In this document: one piece after another, positions 8,051-18,324 of the stretch
Layout of the letters: each line of letters begins with the position of its first letter
Numbering within the stretch: position 1 is the stretch's first letter
DNA from: Shimia sagamensis
Lineage (GTDB): Bacteria; Pseudomonadota; Alphaproteobacteria; Rhodobacterales; Rhodobacteraceae
DNA: 64,000 bases
Direction of reading: 5' to 3'
Assembly: GCF_900182745.1 (NCBI RefSeq)
Contig: NZ_FXTY01000004.1
Location: 395,359-459,358 of the forward strand
Notes under the pieces: generated by a model
What the model saw: the letters and a program-made list of their open reading frames with translations, nothing else
Told to the model about the DNA's origin: nothing
The model's database searches: none
Position numbers and translations under genes: made by a program

Positions 8051-9295
8051 TTATTTGGCGGCAATTTTTACGAGGTTGGAAATCATGCGTGTGGCGCTGG
8101 CCATGTCTTGCACAGAGACCCATTCCAGCGGGCCGTGGATTTCCATCATGCCGGTGTAGAGATTGGGGCAGGGCACACCCAATTCGGTCAGGCGGGAGCC
8201 GTCGGTGCCGCCACGGATTGGCACGGATTCCGGATCAAAGCCTTCGGTGCGGATAGCAGCGCGAGCGAGCTCCACGGGGGTCATATCCTTCTCCAGCCAG
8301 TAGCGCATGTTGCGGTATTGTTTGCTGATCTCGCAGCCAACTTTGGAACTGGGGAAGTCACTTTCGGCTTTGGCGCAAGCGGCTTTCAGGCGGGTGGCTT
8401 GGGCTTCGAGGTCGTCCATTTCAAAGGCGCGCAGGATGAAGCGAAGCGTGACCTCGCTGCTGCCACCTTCTTGAGCGTAGACATGGGTGAAGCTTTCACG
8501 TCCTGAGGTGGTTTCCGGGGTGGTGCCGGGCTCGTCGAGATCAGAGACGATCTGTGCCGCCACATGCAGGGCGTTGGTCATCTTGTCTTTTGCATAGCCG
8601 GGGTGGGCGGAGGTGCCGGTGATGGTGACTACAGCGCCGTCAGCGGAGAAGGTTTCATACTCCATTGTGCCGCGTTTAGCGCCGTCCAGCGTGTAGGCGA
8701 AATCAACGCCAAAATCGGCGGGCAGGTCGGCGTGCACACCTTTGCCAATCTCTTCGTCTGGTGTGAAAGCCAGGCGGACTTTGCCGTGTTTCAGGTCTGG
8801 CGTGGTCAGCAGGTGCTCGGCCATGGTCATGATGATGGCGACGCCAGCTTTATCGTCGGCGCCCAGCAAGGTGAGGCCGGAGGCGGCGATGATGTCCTCG
8901 CCTTCTTTGCCTGCGAGGTAAGCGGAAGTAGATGGGTTCAAAACCAGATCCGGGTTGTCCGGGTATGTGATGTCGCTGCCGTCCCAGTTGGCAATTACGC
9001 GGGGTTTTACGTCAGTGGCGTTGAACTGTGGCGCTGTGTCGACATGGGCACAAAAACCGATTGTGGGGGCGGTCTCGACCGTGGCGGGTACAGTTGCGAG
9101 AACCACGCCGTAAGAGGTCAATTCCACGTCTGAGGCACCGATGCGTTTCAACTCCGCGACCAAATGACGGGAGACGTCGAGTTGGATCTCGGTCGATGGG
9201 GTGCTGGTGGAATGTTCGTCAGATTGGCTGTCGATGGCGCAATAGGTGACCAGGCGGTCCGAGAGTTGGTTGTCAAATTTTGTGGGGTCGCTCAT
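8051..9295 (-). CDS. pepT: Peptidase T (tripeptide aminopeptidase)
   Basis: A cytoplasmic zinc metallopeptidase of family M20 that removes N-terminal residues from tripeptides. The 414-residue protein has the zinc motifs AHVDT (H84, D86), LLGADDKAG and TPDEEIGKG with the catalytic glutamate. The ATG at 9295 was chosen because it has GAGG six bases upstream and starts the conserved sequence; the frame stays open a further 96 codons, but that extension is alanine-rich and overlaps ssb in another frame. Length then matches the family. Confidence 0.93.
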   Translation of the reverse strand: MSDPTKFDNQLSDRLVTYCAIDSQSDEHSTSTPSTEIQLDVSRHLVAELKRIGASDVELTSYGVVLATVPATVETAPTIGFCAHVDTAPQFNATDVKPRVIANWDGSDITYPDNPDLVLNPSTSAYLAGKEGEDIIAASGLTLLGADDKAGVAIIMTMAEHLLTTPDLKHGKVRLAFTPDEEIGKGVHADLPADFGVDFAYTLDGAKRGTMEYETFSADGAVVTITGTSAHPGYAKDKMTNALHVAAQIVSDLDEPGTTPETTSGRESFTHVYAQEGGSSEVTLRFILRAFEMDDLEAQATRLKAACAKAESDFPSSKVGCEISKQYRNMRYWLEKDMTPVELARAAIRTEGFDPESVPIRGGTDGSRLTELGVPCPNLYTGMMEIHGPLEWVSVQDMASATRMISNLVKIAAK

Positions 9296-9383
9296 GTCGG
9301 GCCTCGCTGAATGATCGTTCACTTGTGCAAGACATTGGGAGAAGTTTGGGGTGGTGTAAAGGCTGGCGCGGGTGTTGTTCGCA

Positions 9384-9413
9384 CAAAAAGAGGCCGCCGA
9401 AAGGGCGACCTCT
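9384..9413 (-). terminator. Terminator of ssb
   Basis: On the minus strand an AGAGGTCGCC / GGCGGCCTCT hairpin with a short loop is followed by TTTTTG, about 25 bases after the ssb stop. Confidence 0.75.
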
Positions 9414-9437
9414 GAAACTGTCTCACTTTGGTGTGAC

Positions 9438-9956
9438 TTAGAACGGGATTTCGTCGTCCATGTCCCGGCTTGGAGCGGGGCCACCTTGGTTGCTGCCACC
9501 GCCGCCACCGAAATTGCCGCCGCCACCTTGATCGTATCCACCGCCACCTTGGTCATAGCCGCCACCGCTGCTACCGCCGCCAAAGCCGCCGCCGTCGCCG
9601 CCAGAGCGGCCGTCGAGCATGGTCAGAACGCCGTCAAAGCCTTGCAGCACCACTTCGGTGGAGTAGCGGTCTTGACCGGATTGGTCTTGCCACTTGCGGG
9701 TTTGCAATTTGCCTTCAATGTAGACCTTTGAGCCTTTGCGCAGGTACTGTTCTGCAATGCGCACGAGGCCTTCCTGGAAAATAGCAACGGAGTGCCATTC
9801 GGTGCGTTCCTTGCGCTCGCCGGTATTGCGATCTTTCCAGGTTTCAGAAGTGGCAATGCGCAGGTTGCACACTTTACCGCCGTTCTGGAAGGAGCGTACC
9901 TCGGGGTCGCGCCCCAAGTTGCCAATGATAATTACTTTGTTCACCGATCCGGCCAT
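9438..9956 (-). CDS. ssb: Single-stranded DNA-binding protein
   Basis: SSB coats single-stranded DNA during replication, repair and recombination. The 172-residue protein has the OB fold (about residues 1-110, starting [20 protein letters not shown]), a glycine-rich linker with [15 protein letters not shown] repeats (about 115-165) and the acidic tip DDEIPF that recruits partner proteins. I see no LexA-type box in its upstream region. The linker repeats also create long spurious frames on the other strand. Confidence 0.97.
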   Translation of the reverse strand: MAGSVNKVIIIGNLGRDPEVRSFQNGGKVCNLRIATSETWKDRNTGERKERTEWHSVAIFQEGLVRIAEQYLRKGSKVYIEGKLQTRKWQDQSGQDRYSTEVVLQGFDGVLTMLDGRSGGDGGGFGGGSSGGGYDQGGGGYDQGGGGNFGGGGGSNQGGPAPSRDMDDEIPF

Positions 9957-10183
9957 GCGCCTATGTCTCCCACGGATTCTTTAACTCGATTTGGGGCACC
10001 ATACACCACTGCGGGGGATGAATGGGAAGCGGTTTCTCCCATTACAAAGAAGGAAACTTGTGGATAACCTGAGGCGGGAAAGACGCGGGACGCGCGGGAT
10101 TTTGCCAAGTGGCGGTCCTTGGTCTAGAAAATTCCCTGCAATTTGATTAAGAAGGCCGCAAAAGCAGGGTGGAGCAGGCGCAC

Positions 10184-10768
10184 ATGGCGCGCAGAATTTT
10201 GGGATTGGTGATTGGATTGGCCTTGGTGTGTGGGCCGGTGGCAGCGCAAAGCCTGTCGACCAAGTCCAATGCGCGGTTGTTCAAGAACCAGACAAAAGTG
10301 CTGGATGGGCGGGCGTCTGAGCAGTATCGCAACTCTGTGCGACTGAAACCCAAACCCGTCATTACCCCGTCCAAATGGGGCTCCGGAAGCTACAATGGCA
10401 AGTATCGCGGGCCGTATCTGGTGATGGCGCAGGAAGCGGCGCTTTTGCATGGCGTTCCGGTGGATCTTTTCCTGAAGCTGGTGCAACAGGAAAGCAATTG
10501 GAACGCCAAGGCCAAATCGCACAAAGGGGCTTTGGGGTTGGCGCAGTTGATGCCCCAGACTGCTCGTGTGCTGCGAGTGGACCCACATGATCCGCAGCAA
10601 AACCTGGAAGGTGGGGCACGCTACCTTAAGCAGCAGTATCAAAAGTTTGGCAGCTGGCGATTGGCCTTGGCGGCCTACAACGCGGGTCCAGGTGCGGTGG
10701 AGAAATATGGCGGCGTGCCGCCTTATGCCGAGACACGCAACTACGTGCGAGTCATTTGGGGCGGGTAA
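10184..10768 (+). CDS. Lytic murein transglycosylase (SLT domain)
   Basis: An exported enzyme of 194 residues that cleaves the MurNAc-GlcNAc bond of peptidoglycan. A signal peptide ([22 protein letters not shown]) precedes a basic segment and the SLT domain, with catalytic E103 in [10 protein letters not shown] and the conserved [10 protein letters not shown] and [10 protein letters not shown] motifs. The ATG at 10184 gives the cleanest leader; a GTG five codons upstream is possible. It is single-domain and small, like other short Slt-type enzymes. It stands alone between ssb and an AraC gene. Confidence 0.88.
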   Translation: MARRILGLVIGLALVCGPVAAQSLSTKSNARLFKNQTKVLDGRASEQYRNSVRLKPKPVITPSKWGSGSYNGKYRGPYLVMAQEAALLHGVPVDLFLKLVQQESNWNAKAKSHKGALGLAQLMPQTARVLRVDPHDPQQNLEGGARYLKQQYQKFGSWRLALAAYNAGPGAVEKYGGVPPYAETRNYVRVIWGG

Positions 10769-10789
10769 GCCTGTATATCTTCAGACAAA

Positions 10790-11710
10790 TTACCGGCCGC
10801 GGGCCTGTTTGCGCACCTGACTCGGTGCAGCACCAAAGTGCTGTTGGCAGAACCGCGTGAAATAAGCGGCGCTGCCAAACCCAAGGGAATCAGCCACACG
10901 TTTGATGGGCAGGTCGCTGTCCAAAAGCAGACTGCGGGCGCGGTGTTGCGTCATTTGAGACAGCATTTCGGCCGCCGTAAGCCCGGCCGCCTGACGGCAG
11001 ACGCGAGTCAGATGGGTTGGGGTGATCTCAAGTTGGTCCGCATACCAGGCCATGGGACGCCCGCTGGCGTATTCTGCCGCCAAGATATCACAGAAGCGGC
11101 GCACAATGCGTTCTGAGGCACGGGTTGGTGGTGGTGGGCCAGCCTCTTGTAGGTCACGACGTAATGCAACCGACAGAAGGCGGGCGTGTGCATTCAAAGC
11201 TTCGGCCATAAATGGGCGCTTGTCGTGTAACTCGCGACGCAGGGCATCCAGGATGGCGGTGAACTCTGCCTGCTCGGAGCCGTCTTGCAGGCGCAAGTGT
11301 TGGGCGCGGTCGGGCAAGGTTACGCGACCATCATCCGGGATCAGCATGGCCAAGCCCTGTACCTGAAGGCCAAGTTCAAAAGAGAGCAGTTTGCCTGCGG
11401 GGACAAATATCGCGTTGTGGGCACCAAAGCCGCGCCGCAATCCGTGCAGCAAAACGCGCCCTTGCCCGCGAGTGGTCCACAATAAGATGTGATGGGACCG
11501 CACGTGTAATTGCTCAAGCATCCAGGGCGCGCCTTTGGTCAGGCCGGCAAGAGTCTCTACACGAATTTGTGGCAAGGGTTGATCTGCCAAAACAGGGCGT
11601 GGCGGCGGGGATGCGGCAACAGATGCTGCTGGCCTGCGAACCACCGCAGACATGCCGCCCATGCCTGGCTTGGTCATAAATGACGGGATATGTAAATTTT
11701 TATCGGTCAT
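10790..11710 (-). CDS. AraC-family transcriptional regulator
   Basis: A 306-residue regulator with an N-terminal sensing domain (cupin-like, about residues 40-170) and a C-terminal AraC double helix-turn-helix (about 205-300), including RICDILAAEY-like helix sequence, ITPTHLTRVCRQAAGLTAAE and the second motif VADSLGFGSAAYFTRFCQQHFGAAP. The start is uncertain: a GTG at 11764 and a later ATG at 11674 are also in frame, and none has a strong ribosome site. Effector and targets are unknown; no catabolic genes are adjacent. Confidence 0.85.
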   Translation of the reverse strand: MTDKNLHIPSFMTKPGMGGMSAVVRRPAASVAASPPPRPVLADQPLPQIRVETLAGLTKGAPWMLEQLHVRSHHILLWTTRGQGRVLLHGLRRGFGAHNAIFVPAGKLLSFELGLQVQGLAMLIPDDGRVTLPDRAQHLRLQDGSEQAEFTAILDALRRELHDKRPFMAEALNAHARLLSVALRRDLQEAGPPPPTRASERIVRRFCDILAAEYASGRPMAWYADQLEITPTHLTRVCRQAAGLTAAEMLSQMTQHRARSLLLDSDLPIKRVADSLGFGSAAYFTRFCQQHFGAAPSQVRKQARGR

Positions 11711-11797
11711 CCTGCGAACGATTAAGCGCGGGATGTCCGATTCGAGCAAGTGGCGACTGCCCACAATGTGTTGGAAATTGGCGAAATTTCGCGGAGA

Positions 11798-12679
11798 TTA
11801 GGTTCCTGCGGGCGTGTGGTGGTGCCAGTTTTTCATTTTTGAGCGGAACCACGTGCGTTGCCGTTTGGCAAATTGCCGAGTGGCAACTGTGGCGCGCTCG
11901 CGGGCGGTGTCGAGGTCAATTTCTCCGCGTAGGTGCGCGATGAGCTCTGGGGCACCGATGGCTTTTGCGGAGAGGTGTGTTGGGTCAAAGGTCGAAAGGT
12001 TGGCTTGTGCCTCGTCCAAAGCACCCTGTTCCAACATCAGATCAAACCGCCGAGCAATCCGCGCGTTGAGCCAGTCTTTGGGCACGTCAAAAACAATCGG
12101 CATTGTATCGGACAATGGCAAGAGCGGGGGCGGCGTGTTGTCTTGCCAATCAGCTAATGCGCGGCCTGTTGCTGTGAGGACTTCCCAAGCGCGCTGCACA
12201 CGCATCGGGTTTTGGGTGTCGATCCGGGCAGTGGTTTCAGAGTCAAGTTCGGCAAGCAAGGCTTGGAAGCCCTCAGCTGCAACGCGGGCGTTGGCGTGCT
12301 CGCGCAGGGCTGGTGGCGTGGCGGGGATGTCCGCGAGGCCTTGTGTCAGAGCCGTGAAATACAGGCCTGTGCCACCAACTATGATAGGGCGAGGGCCGTT
12401 GGAGAGCAGAGGCGAAACTTCGCGTAGCCAGTGGCCAACGGAGTATTCGGCGTCAAAGGGAATATGTCCGTACAGAGAGTGAGGGGCGGTTGCCTCGTCG
12501 TCTGCTGAGGGGCGGGCGGTCAGCACGCGCCAGTTGTCAAACACCTGAATCGCATCTGCATTTATGATCACGCCGCCTTGTGTTTGTGCGATCTCCAGAG
12601 CAAGGGCACTTTTGCCGCTGGCGGTGGGGCCTGCAATCAATACGGGTTGATTGGAGGCGATGGGCGGCAGTTGTGACAT
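11798..12679 (-). CDS. miaA: tRNA dimethylallyltransferase
   Basis: MiaA transfers the dimethylallyl group to A37 of tRNAs that read codons beginning with U. The 293-residue protein has the P-loop AGPTASGKS (residues 16-24), the NADAIQVF substrate motif and a C-terminal [12 protein letters not shown] motif of the family. It is divergent from pyrH with a 119-base gap. Note IINADAIQV in place of the more usual DSxQxY variant; this is common in the group. Confidence 0.94.
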   Translation of the reverse strand: MSQLPPIASNQPVLIAGPTASGKSALALEIAQTQGGVIINADAIQVFDNWRVLTARPSADDEATAPHSLYGHIPFDAEYSVGHWLREVSPLLSNGPRPIIVGGTGLYFTALTQGLADIPATPPALREHANARVAAEGFQALLAELDSETTARIDTQNPMRVQRAWEVLTATGRALADWQDNTPPPLLPLSDTMPIVFDVPKDWLNARIARRFDLMLEQGALDEAQANLSTFDPTHLSAKAIGAPELIAHLRGEIDLDTARERATVATRQFAKRQRTWFRSKMKNWHHHTPAGT

Positions 12680-12798
12680 GAGGGTGACCTGACTTTGCGC
12701 TTACTTTTGTCGGTTATTCCCAACTCTCGCATTGAACCTGCGGGCTTTTTCCGACATTTTGCGTCCAATCCTAAAACGATGCGCAGATGGAGTGCAAC

Positions 12799-13533
12799 AT
12801 GAGCGACGACACCGCCCCCGCCGACGCCACTTATAACCGTGTGATGTTGAAGATTTCGGGGGAGGCGTTGATGGGAGATCAGGGATACGGCCTGCACCCG
12901 CCAACAATTGCGCGTATTGCCAGAGAAGTGCAGTCGGTTCACGACATGGGTGTCGAGATCTGCATGGTCATCGGCGGCGGCAATGTGTTCCGCGGATTGT
13001 CCGGTGCCGCGCAGGGTATGGAACGCACCACTGCTGATTACATGGGTATGTTGGCAACGGTTATGAACGCGCTGGCAATGCAAAGCGCATTGGAAGAACT
13101 TGGCGTGTTTACGCGTGTGATCAGCGCCATTCGTATGGATGAAGTGGCTGAGCCTTACATCCGTCGCCGCGCCGTGCGCCACCTTGAGAAAAAACGTGTG
13201 TGCATCTTTGCTGCCGGCACAGGCAACCCGTATTTCACCACCGACACTGCGGCGACGCTTCGGGCCAATGAGATGGCTTGCGAAGCCATCTTTATGGGTA
13301 AGAACGGTGTGGACGGAATTTATGACAAGGATCCGGCCGAGCATGATGACGCAGTGCGCTTTGATGAGATCACCTATGATGAGGTGCTCACAAAGCGGTT
13401 GCGGGTGATGGACGCCAGTGCAATCGCTTTGGCGCGGGACAACAACCTGCCGCTGATCGTGTTTCCGTTGGATGAGCCTGGAGGCTTCAAGGGTATTCTG
13501 GCTGGCAAGGGCACCTATACAAAGGTTGTCTGA
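12799..13533 (+). CDS. pyrH: UMP kinase
   Basis: PyrH phosphorylates UMP to UDP for pyrimidine nucleotide supply and is a hexameric amino acid kinase-fold enzyme. The 244-residue product has KISGEALMG near the N-terminus, [10 protein letters not shown] and [10 protein letters not shown]. The ATG at 12799 (with GGAG upstream) is preferred over one four codons earlier. It begins the conserved block with frr, uppS, cdsA and dxr; rpsB and tsf, which often precede it, are not in front here. Confidence 0.95.
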   Translation: MSDDTAPADATYNRVMLKISGEALMGDQGYGLHPPTIARIAREVQSVHDMGVEICMVIGGGNVFRGLSGAAQGMERTTADYMGMLATVMNALAMQSALEELGVFTRVISAIRMDEVAEPYIRRRAVRHLEKKRVCIFAAGTGNPYFTTDTAATLRANEMACEAIFMGKNGVDGIYDKDPAEHDDAVRFDEITYDEVLTKRLRVMDASAIALARDNNLPLIVFPLDEPGGFKGILAGKGTYTKVV

Positions 13534-13630
13534 TCCCGTTAAAGTGATTGAGACTGCGTGACGCGGTGCCAGTGGCGCCGCAACGCGCGAAAAATACAAA
13601 AGAAAATACACAGAAGAAGAGAGCAATCTC

Positions 13631-14194
13631 ATGTCCGAAGAGTTCGAACTTGATACCAACGACCTGACCCGCCGCATGGATGGTGCAATGGGCGCGTTGA
13701 AAACTGAATTTGCCTCTCTGCGTACAGGCCGCGCCTCGGCAAGTATGTTGGAGCCAGTGATGGTGGAGGCCTATGGGTCCAAGACACCTATAAACCAGGT
13801 GGGCACAGTAAACGTGCCGGAGCCGCGTATGGTGACCATCAACGTTTGGGACAAGTCGATGGTTGGTGCCGTTGAGAAGGCGATCATGAATTCTGGTCTG
13901 GGTATCAACCCTCAGACCAACGGGACTATTGTGATGTTGCCGATTCCGGAACTCAACCAAGAACGCCGGACCGAGTTGACCCGCGTAGCCGCGCAATATG
14001 CTGAACATGCCCGTGTGGCGATCCGCAACCTGCGTCGTGATGGCATGGACTCGATTAAGAAAGCCAAAGCGAATGGTCTGTCTGAGGACGATCAAAAGAT
14101 TTGGGAAGCTGAAGTTCAGGAGATGACCGACAGCTACATCAAGCAGATCGACGGCGCGCTTGAGAACAAGCAATCCGAGATCATGCAGGTCTGA
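13631..14194 (+). CDS. frr: Ribosome recycling factor
   Basis: RRF splits terminated ribosomes together with EF-G. The 187-residue sequence carries the signature [13 protein letters not shown] near residues 30-45 and the C-terminal helical region ending [26 protein letters not shown] lies upstream of the ATG. It lies 97 bases after pyrH, the usual order, and six bases before uppS. Confidence 0.96.
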   Translation: MSEEFELDTNDLTRRMDGAMGALKTEFASLRTGRASASMLEPVMVEAYGSKTPINQVGTVNVPEPRMVTINVWDKSMVGAVEKAIMNSGLGINPQTNGTIVMLPIPELNQERRTELTRVAAQYAEHARVAIRNLRRDGMDSIKKAKANGLSEDDQKIWEAEVQEMTDSYIKQIDGALENKQSEIMQV

Positions 14195-14200
14195 AGCAAC

Positions 14201-14923
14201 ATGGGTGACGAGATTCCCGCGACCGGCCCTCGGCATGTGGCCATTATCATGGATGGCAACGGGCGGTGGGCGCAGGCACGCGGTCGCCCGCGGTTATTTG
14301 GGCACCACGCCGGGGCCAAGCGCGTCAAGGAGATTGTGCGCGCCTGCCGCCCCTTGGGCGTTGAGTATTTGACGATTTTTGGGTTTTCGACTGAGAACTG
14401 GAAGCGCACGCAAGCGGAAGTGGCAGGCCTAATGAGCCTGTTTCGCCAATATATCCGCAAAGAAGCGCGCGGGCTAAAGGCGGAAGGTGTGCGGGTGCGG
14501 TTCATTGGGGATCGGCCTCGATTGGATGCCAAGCTGCGTGCGTTGATGGACGAGCTGGAAGAGCTCACCGCAGAAAATGACGGTGTGAACCTCACAATTG
14601 CGTTGAACTACGGCGGTCGCGACGAAGTGGCCCGTGCTACGCAAAGGTTGGCGCAAGACGTGGCGAATGGCTCGTTGTCACCGGAAGATGTGAACGAAGA
14701 GACGTTGCCGAAGTATCTAGATACACATGTGTTGCCCGATCCTGATCTGGTCATACGCACCAGTGGCGAAGCCCGGATCTCTAATTTCCTACTTTGGCAG
14801 TCGGCTTATGCGGAATACGAGTTTATTGACACGTTGTGGCCGGATTTCTCCAAAGAGGAGTTCCGTAAATTGGTGGACGCTTATGCCCGACGTGACCGTC
14901 GCTTTGGCACGGTGACGGTGTGA
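14201..14923 (+). CDS. uppS: Isoprenyl transferase (undecaprenyl diphosphate synthase)
   Basis: A cis-prenyltransferase that makes the C55 carrier lipid for peptidoglycan and other glycans. The 240-residue protein has the active-site motif MDGNGRWAQARG with D18, FSTENW, and the C-terminal RTSGEARISNFLLWQSAYAE motif. It overlaps cdsA by four bases (GTGA), indicating translational coupling. Length is typical. Confidence 0.96.
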   Translation: MGDEIPATGPRHVAIIMDGNGRWAQARGRPRLFGHHAGAKRVKEIVRACRPLGVEYLTIFGFSTENWKRTQAEVAGLMSLFRQYIRKEARGLKAEGVRVRFIGDRPRLDAKLRALMDELEELTAENDGVNLTIALNYGGRDEVARATQRLAQDVANGSLSPEDVNEETLPKYLDTHVLPDPDLVIRTSGEARISNFLLWQSAYAEYEFIDTLWPDFSKEEFRKLVDAYARRDRRFGTVTV

Positions 14924-15693
14924 GCAGCGTGGCTGGTAAGTGGGGCGACTTGTTGCCTCGGACCCTGTCAGCAGTGGTGCTGCTTGGCGTGGGCGGTTTG
15001 GCGATTTGGCAAGGGGGCTTTTTGTTCCACGAATTTGTCGTGATCATTTGCGGCGGCATGATTTGGGAATTGAGCCGGATGATGTCCGGGGGTGACCAGA
15101 AAATCTCTCTGTCCATGGGGGCGTTGGCTGCTGTGGTCATGTTCTTGACTGACTTTGTGCCGGGACAGGCGATTTTGCCGATGTTGTTGGCCGTGCCTTT
15201 GGCAGGTGCGGGGCAACTCAAGAAAGACCGTGGAATATACGTGGCTTACGCTGCGGGCCTTATGTTGGCCTGTTATGGCTTGATTGTCCTGCGGGACGTG
15301 CGTGGGGCCTATTGGGTCATGTGGTTGGTGTCCGTTGTGGTGGCCACGGATGTGGCTGGCTACTTTGCTGGTCGGGTGTTTGGTGGACCGAAGTTCTGGC
15401 CGAAAGTGAGTCCGAAAAAGACGTGGTCAGGCACTATGGCCGGCTGGGTGGCTGCGGCATGTGTAGGCATGGTATTTGGTGGCACACCATTGATTATCCT
15501 ATCAGTGCTGACGGCATTTGCCTCACAAATGGGCGACGCGGCGGAGAGTGCAATCAAACGTCGGACAGGCATCAAAGACAGTTCTAATCTTATTCCCGGT
15601 CACGGCGGCTTGCTCGATCGGTTTGACGCGATGTTGGGCGCAGCGCTTTTGGTGCTGGTGCTGGGTGCAGTATTGGGGCTGCCTGCTACATGA
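14920..15693 (+). CDS. cdsA: Phosphatidate cytidylyltransferase
   Basis: An integral membrane enzyme that makes CDP-diacylglycerol from phosphatidate and CTP. The 257-residue protein has about seven hydrophobic segments and the CDS signature near the C-terminus (SQMGDAAESAIKRRTGIKDS, then LIPGHGGLLDRFD). It starts with GTG overlapping the uppS stop and its own TGA overlaps the dxr ATG, so three genes are translationally coupled. Confidence 0.95.
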   Translation: MSSVAGKWGDLLPRTLSAVVLLGVGGLAIWQGGFLFHEFVVIICGGMIWELSRMMSGGDQKISLSMGALAAVVMFLTDFVPGQAILPMLLAVPLAGAGQLKKDRGIYVAYAAGLMLACYGLIVLRDVRGAYWVMWLVSVVVATDVAGYFAGRVFGGPKFWPKVSPKKTWSGTMAGWVAAACVGMVFGGTPLIILSVLTAFASQMGDAAESAIKRRTGIKDSSNLIPGHGGLLDRFDAMLGAALLVLVLGAVLGLPAT

Positions 15694-16859
15694 GAAAAAT
15701 CTCCATTTTTGGTGCAACCGGGTCGATTGGGCAAAACACCATCGACCTGATCCGACGCGATCCTGATAGCTATGACGTGGTGGCGCTAAGTGGCGGGCAG
15801 AACATTGCCCAACTGGCGGCAGACGCGCGGGCACTGAATGCGGATATTGCGGTGACGGCGGATGAGATGCGGTTGGACGAGCTGCGCGCGGTGCTGCTTG
15901 GAAGCGGTGTTGAGGCCGCAGCGGGCGCAGCTGCGATCCGCGAGGCGGCTGCGCGACCTGTCGATTGGGTGATGAGCGCGATTGTTGGCGCGGCGGGGCT
16001 GGCCCCAGGATTGGTGGCGCTGGAGCAGGGCGCGACATTGGCACTGGCCAACAAGGAATCTCTGGTTACGGCAGGTCAGTTGATCATGGGCACCGCTGCG
16101 ACACACAACGCGCGTATCCTGCCAGTGGACAGCGAGCATTCGGCGATTTTCCAGGGTCTGATTGGCGAAGACATGGCCGCAGTAGAGCGGATCATCATCA
16201 CCGCCAGCGGAGGTGCGTTCCGCGATTGGACGCTGGAAGACATGGCGCGGGCAACGCCGGAACAGGCCAGCAGCCATCCCAATTGGAACATGGGACAGCG
16301 GATCACAGTGGACAGTGCCTCGATGTTCAATAAGGCGCTGGAGGTCATTGAGACCAAAGAGTTTTTTGGCTGCGCGCATGAGCAAATCGAGGTGCTGGTG
16401 CACCCGGAGTCACTGGTGCATGCCTTGGTCGGGTTCAATGACGGTGCATTGATGGCCCACGTTGGTCCACCGGATATGCGCCACGCGATTGGATTTGCCT
16501 TGCACTGGCCGGAGCGCAAGACGCTGCCGGTTGAGCGGCTCGATCTGGCGAAGATTGGTGCGTTGCATTTCCGCGAACCCGATCTGCAACGCTACCCAGC
16601 GCTGCGACTGGCGCATGAGGTGCTCGAGTTGGGTGGGCATGCCGGCGCGATTTTCAACGCAGCCAAAGAGCGTGCGCTGGACGGGTTCCTTGCGCATCGC
16701 ATTGGATTTTTGCAGATGGCAGAGGTGGTCGAAGAGGTTTTGACACTGCTTTCTCCATCACATTGCCGCAAGAATGCCGAAATGACCCTTGATACGGTTA
16801 TGGAAACCGACCATCTGGCTCGCAAGACGGCCGATCAGGTCATGCAAAAATTGGCATAA
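15690..16859 (+). CDS. dxr: 1-deoxy-D-xylulose 5-phosphate reductoisomerase
   Basis: Dxr is the first committed enzyme of the non-mevalonate isoprenoid pathway and uses NADPH and a divalent metal. The 389-residue protein has the nucleotide-binding GATGSIGQNT, the metal and substrate motifs LPVDSEHSAIFQ, ITASGGAF and HPNWNMGQRITVDSASMFNK. It follows cdsA with an ATGA overlap. Its product supplies isoprenyl units to the uppS enzyme in the same operon. Confidence 0.96.
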   Translation: MRKISIFGATGSIGQNTIDLIRRDPDSYDVVALSGGQNIAQLAADARALNADIAVTADEMRLDELRAVLLGSGVEAAAGAAAIREAAARPVDWVMSAIVGAAGLAPGLVALEQGATLALANKESLVTAGQLIMGTAATHNARILPVDSEHSAIFQGLIGEDMAAVERIIITASGGAFRDWTLEDMARATPEQASSHPNWNMGQRITVDSASMFNKALEVIETKEFFGCAHEQIEVLVHPESLVHALVGFNDGALMAHVGPPDMRHAIGFALHWPERKTLPVERLDLAKIGALHFREPDLQRYPALRLAHEVLELGGHAGAIFNAAKERALDGFLAHRIGFLQMAEVVEEVLTLLSPSHCRKNAEMTLDTVMETDHLARKTADQVMQKLA

Positions 16860-16883
16860 CGCCCCAGAAAGAGGACGACCCCT

Positions 16884-18230
16884 TTGGATATTTTATCGCT
16901 GATTTCCGGTATTGGTGGCGGCGGGCTGACCGTGTTGTGGTTTGTTTTGGCCTTGTCGATCATCGTCGCGATCCATGAGTATGGTCACTATATTGTTGGC
17001 CGTTGGAGCGGCATTGGCGCGGACGTATTCAGCCTTGGCTTTGGGCCGGTGATTTGGTCGCGCTATGACAAGCGCGGCACCAAATGGCAGATCGCGGCGA
17101 TACCACTGGGCGGCTATGTAAAGTTCAAGGGTGACGCCAATGCTGCAAGCGGCAAAGACGGCGAAGCTATGGATGAAATGTCTGAGGAAGAGCGGCGCCA
17201 CACCATGCATGGAGCCCCGCTTTGGGCGCGAGCTGCCACAGTTCTGGCGGGCCCAGTGTTCAACTTCATTCTGTCGATCATTATCTTCACCGGCGTGATG
17301 ATGTTCAACGGTCAGATTGGCAGCAAGCTGATCGTGGGTGAGATCTGGGATCTGCCGGAGGCGCCGTACGAGTTGCAGCAGGGCGATGTTGTGACCGCGA
17401 TTGCTGGGGCGGAGATCCCGTCGTTTGACGATCCAGCGGCTTTTGATGAATTTGCCAAGGCGATGCCCAAGGAAGCGGTGCTGAGTTATTCGGTTGAGCG
17501 CGATGGCGGGACTTTAGAGGTGTCCGGGCCGTTTTTGTATCCGCCGATGGTGCAGTCTCTGGCGCCGCGATCGGCGGCCTATAACGCTGGTCTGGAAGTG
17601 GGTGACGTGTTCACCGCGATCGACGGGGCGCCGATTGTGGCTTTCTCTCAGCTGAAGGAAGCTGTTGAAGGTGGTGAAGGGCGTACGTTGTCGTTGACGG
17701 TGGACCGTGCGGGCACAGTGGATCAATTTGATTTGACACCACGTCGTGTGGATGAACCGCAAGCGGATGGTGGGTTCGTCACGCATTGGCGGATCGGCAT
17801 TGGTGGCGGGTTGGCATTTGATCCAGCGACAGAGACTTTACCAGCGGGCGAGGCATTTATGGCTGGTGTGCGTCAGACCGGGCGGATCATGGAAGGCTCT
17901 GTCAGCGGGCTATACCATATGATCACCGGCGCGATCAGCAGCTGTAACCTGTCAGGTCCGGTCGGAATTGCGCAGACCTCCAGCGCGATGGCTAGCCAAG
18001 GGGCGCAGAGCTTCATTTGGTTTATCGCCGTATTGTCCACCGCAATTGGCCTATTGAACCTGTTCCCGATTCCGATGCTGGATGGCGGCCACTTGGTGTT
18101 CTACGCCTATGAGGCTGTGACCGGGAAACCGCCTGCAGACGGCGTGCTGCGGATTCTGATGACGGCGGGCTTGGTATTGGTATTGAGCATGATGGTGTTT
18201 GGTCTGACCAACGATTTGTTCTGCCCGTAA
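16884..18230 (+). CDS. rseP: RIP metalloprotease RseP (site-2 protease)
   Basis: An inner-membrane zinc protease that cleaves transmembrane anti-sigma factors and other substrates. The 448-residue protein has the zinc motif HEYGH (H31, E32, H35) in the first helix, PDZ sequence in the middle (about residues 125-300), and the third-ligand motif NLFPIPMLDGGH near the C-terminus. The start is TTG, with GAGG nine bases before. It follows dxr by 24 bases and is followed by a hairpin terminator, so bamA may be separately expressed. Confidence 0.94.
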   Translation: MDILSLISGIGGGGLTVLWFVLALSIIVAIHEYGHYIVGRWSGIGADVFSLGFGPVIWSRYDKRGTKWQIAAIPLGGYVKFKGDANAASGKDGEAMDEMSEEERRHTMHGAPLWARAATVLAGPVFNFILSIIIFTGVMMFNGQIGSKLIVGEIWDLPEAPYELQQGDVVTAIAGAEIPSFDDPAAFDEFAKAMPKEAVLSYSVERDGGTLEVSGPFLYPPMVQSLAPRSAAYNAGLEVGDVFTAIDGAPIVAFSQLKEAVEGGEGRTLSLTVDRAGTVDQFDLTPRRVDEPQADGGFVTHWRIGIGGGLAFDPATETLPAGEAFMAGVRQTGRIMEGSVSGLYHMITGAISSCNLSGPVGIAQTSSAMASQGAQSFIWFIAVLSTAIGLLNLFPIPMLDGGHLVFYAYEAVTGKPPADGVLRILMTAGLVLVLSMMVFGLTNDLFCP

Positions 18231-18235
18231 ACCGA

Positions 18236-18274
18236 AAATTTGGGCGTGGGTTTTTCTCTGCGCCCAATTTTTGC
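18236..18274 (+). terminator. Terminator after rseP
   Basis: TTTGGGCG (about 18239-18246) pairs with CGCCCAA (18261-18267), followed by TTTTTG, directly after the rseP stop. Confidence 0.6.
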
Positions 18275-18324
18275 CCAATTCGCCGGCTACTGTTAGCGAG
18301 TAGGTAAGAATTGGGTTTGGAACT

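Noticed and set aside
12637..13677. 346-residue minus-strand frame
   Set aside because: It lies antisense to pyrH, which is clearly the real gene.
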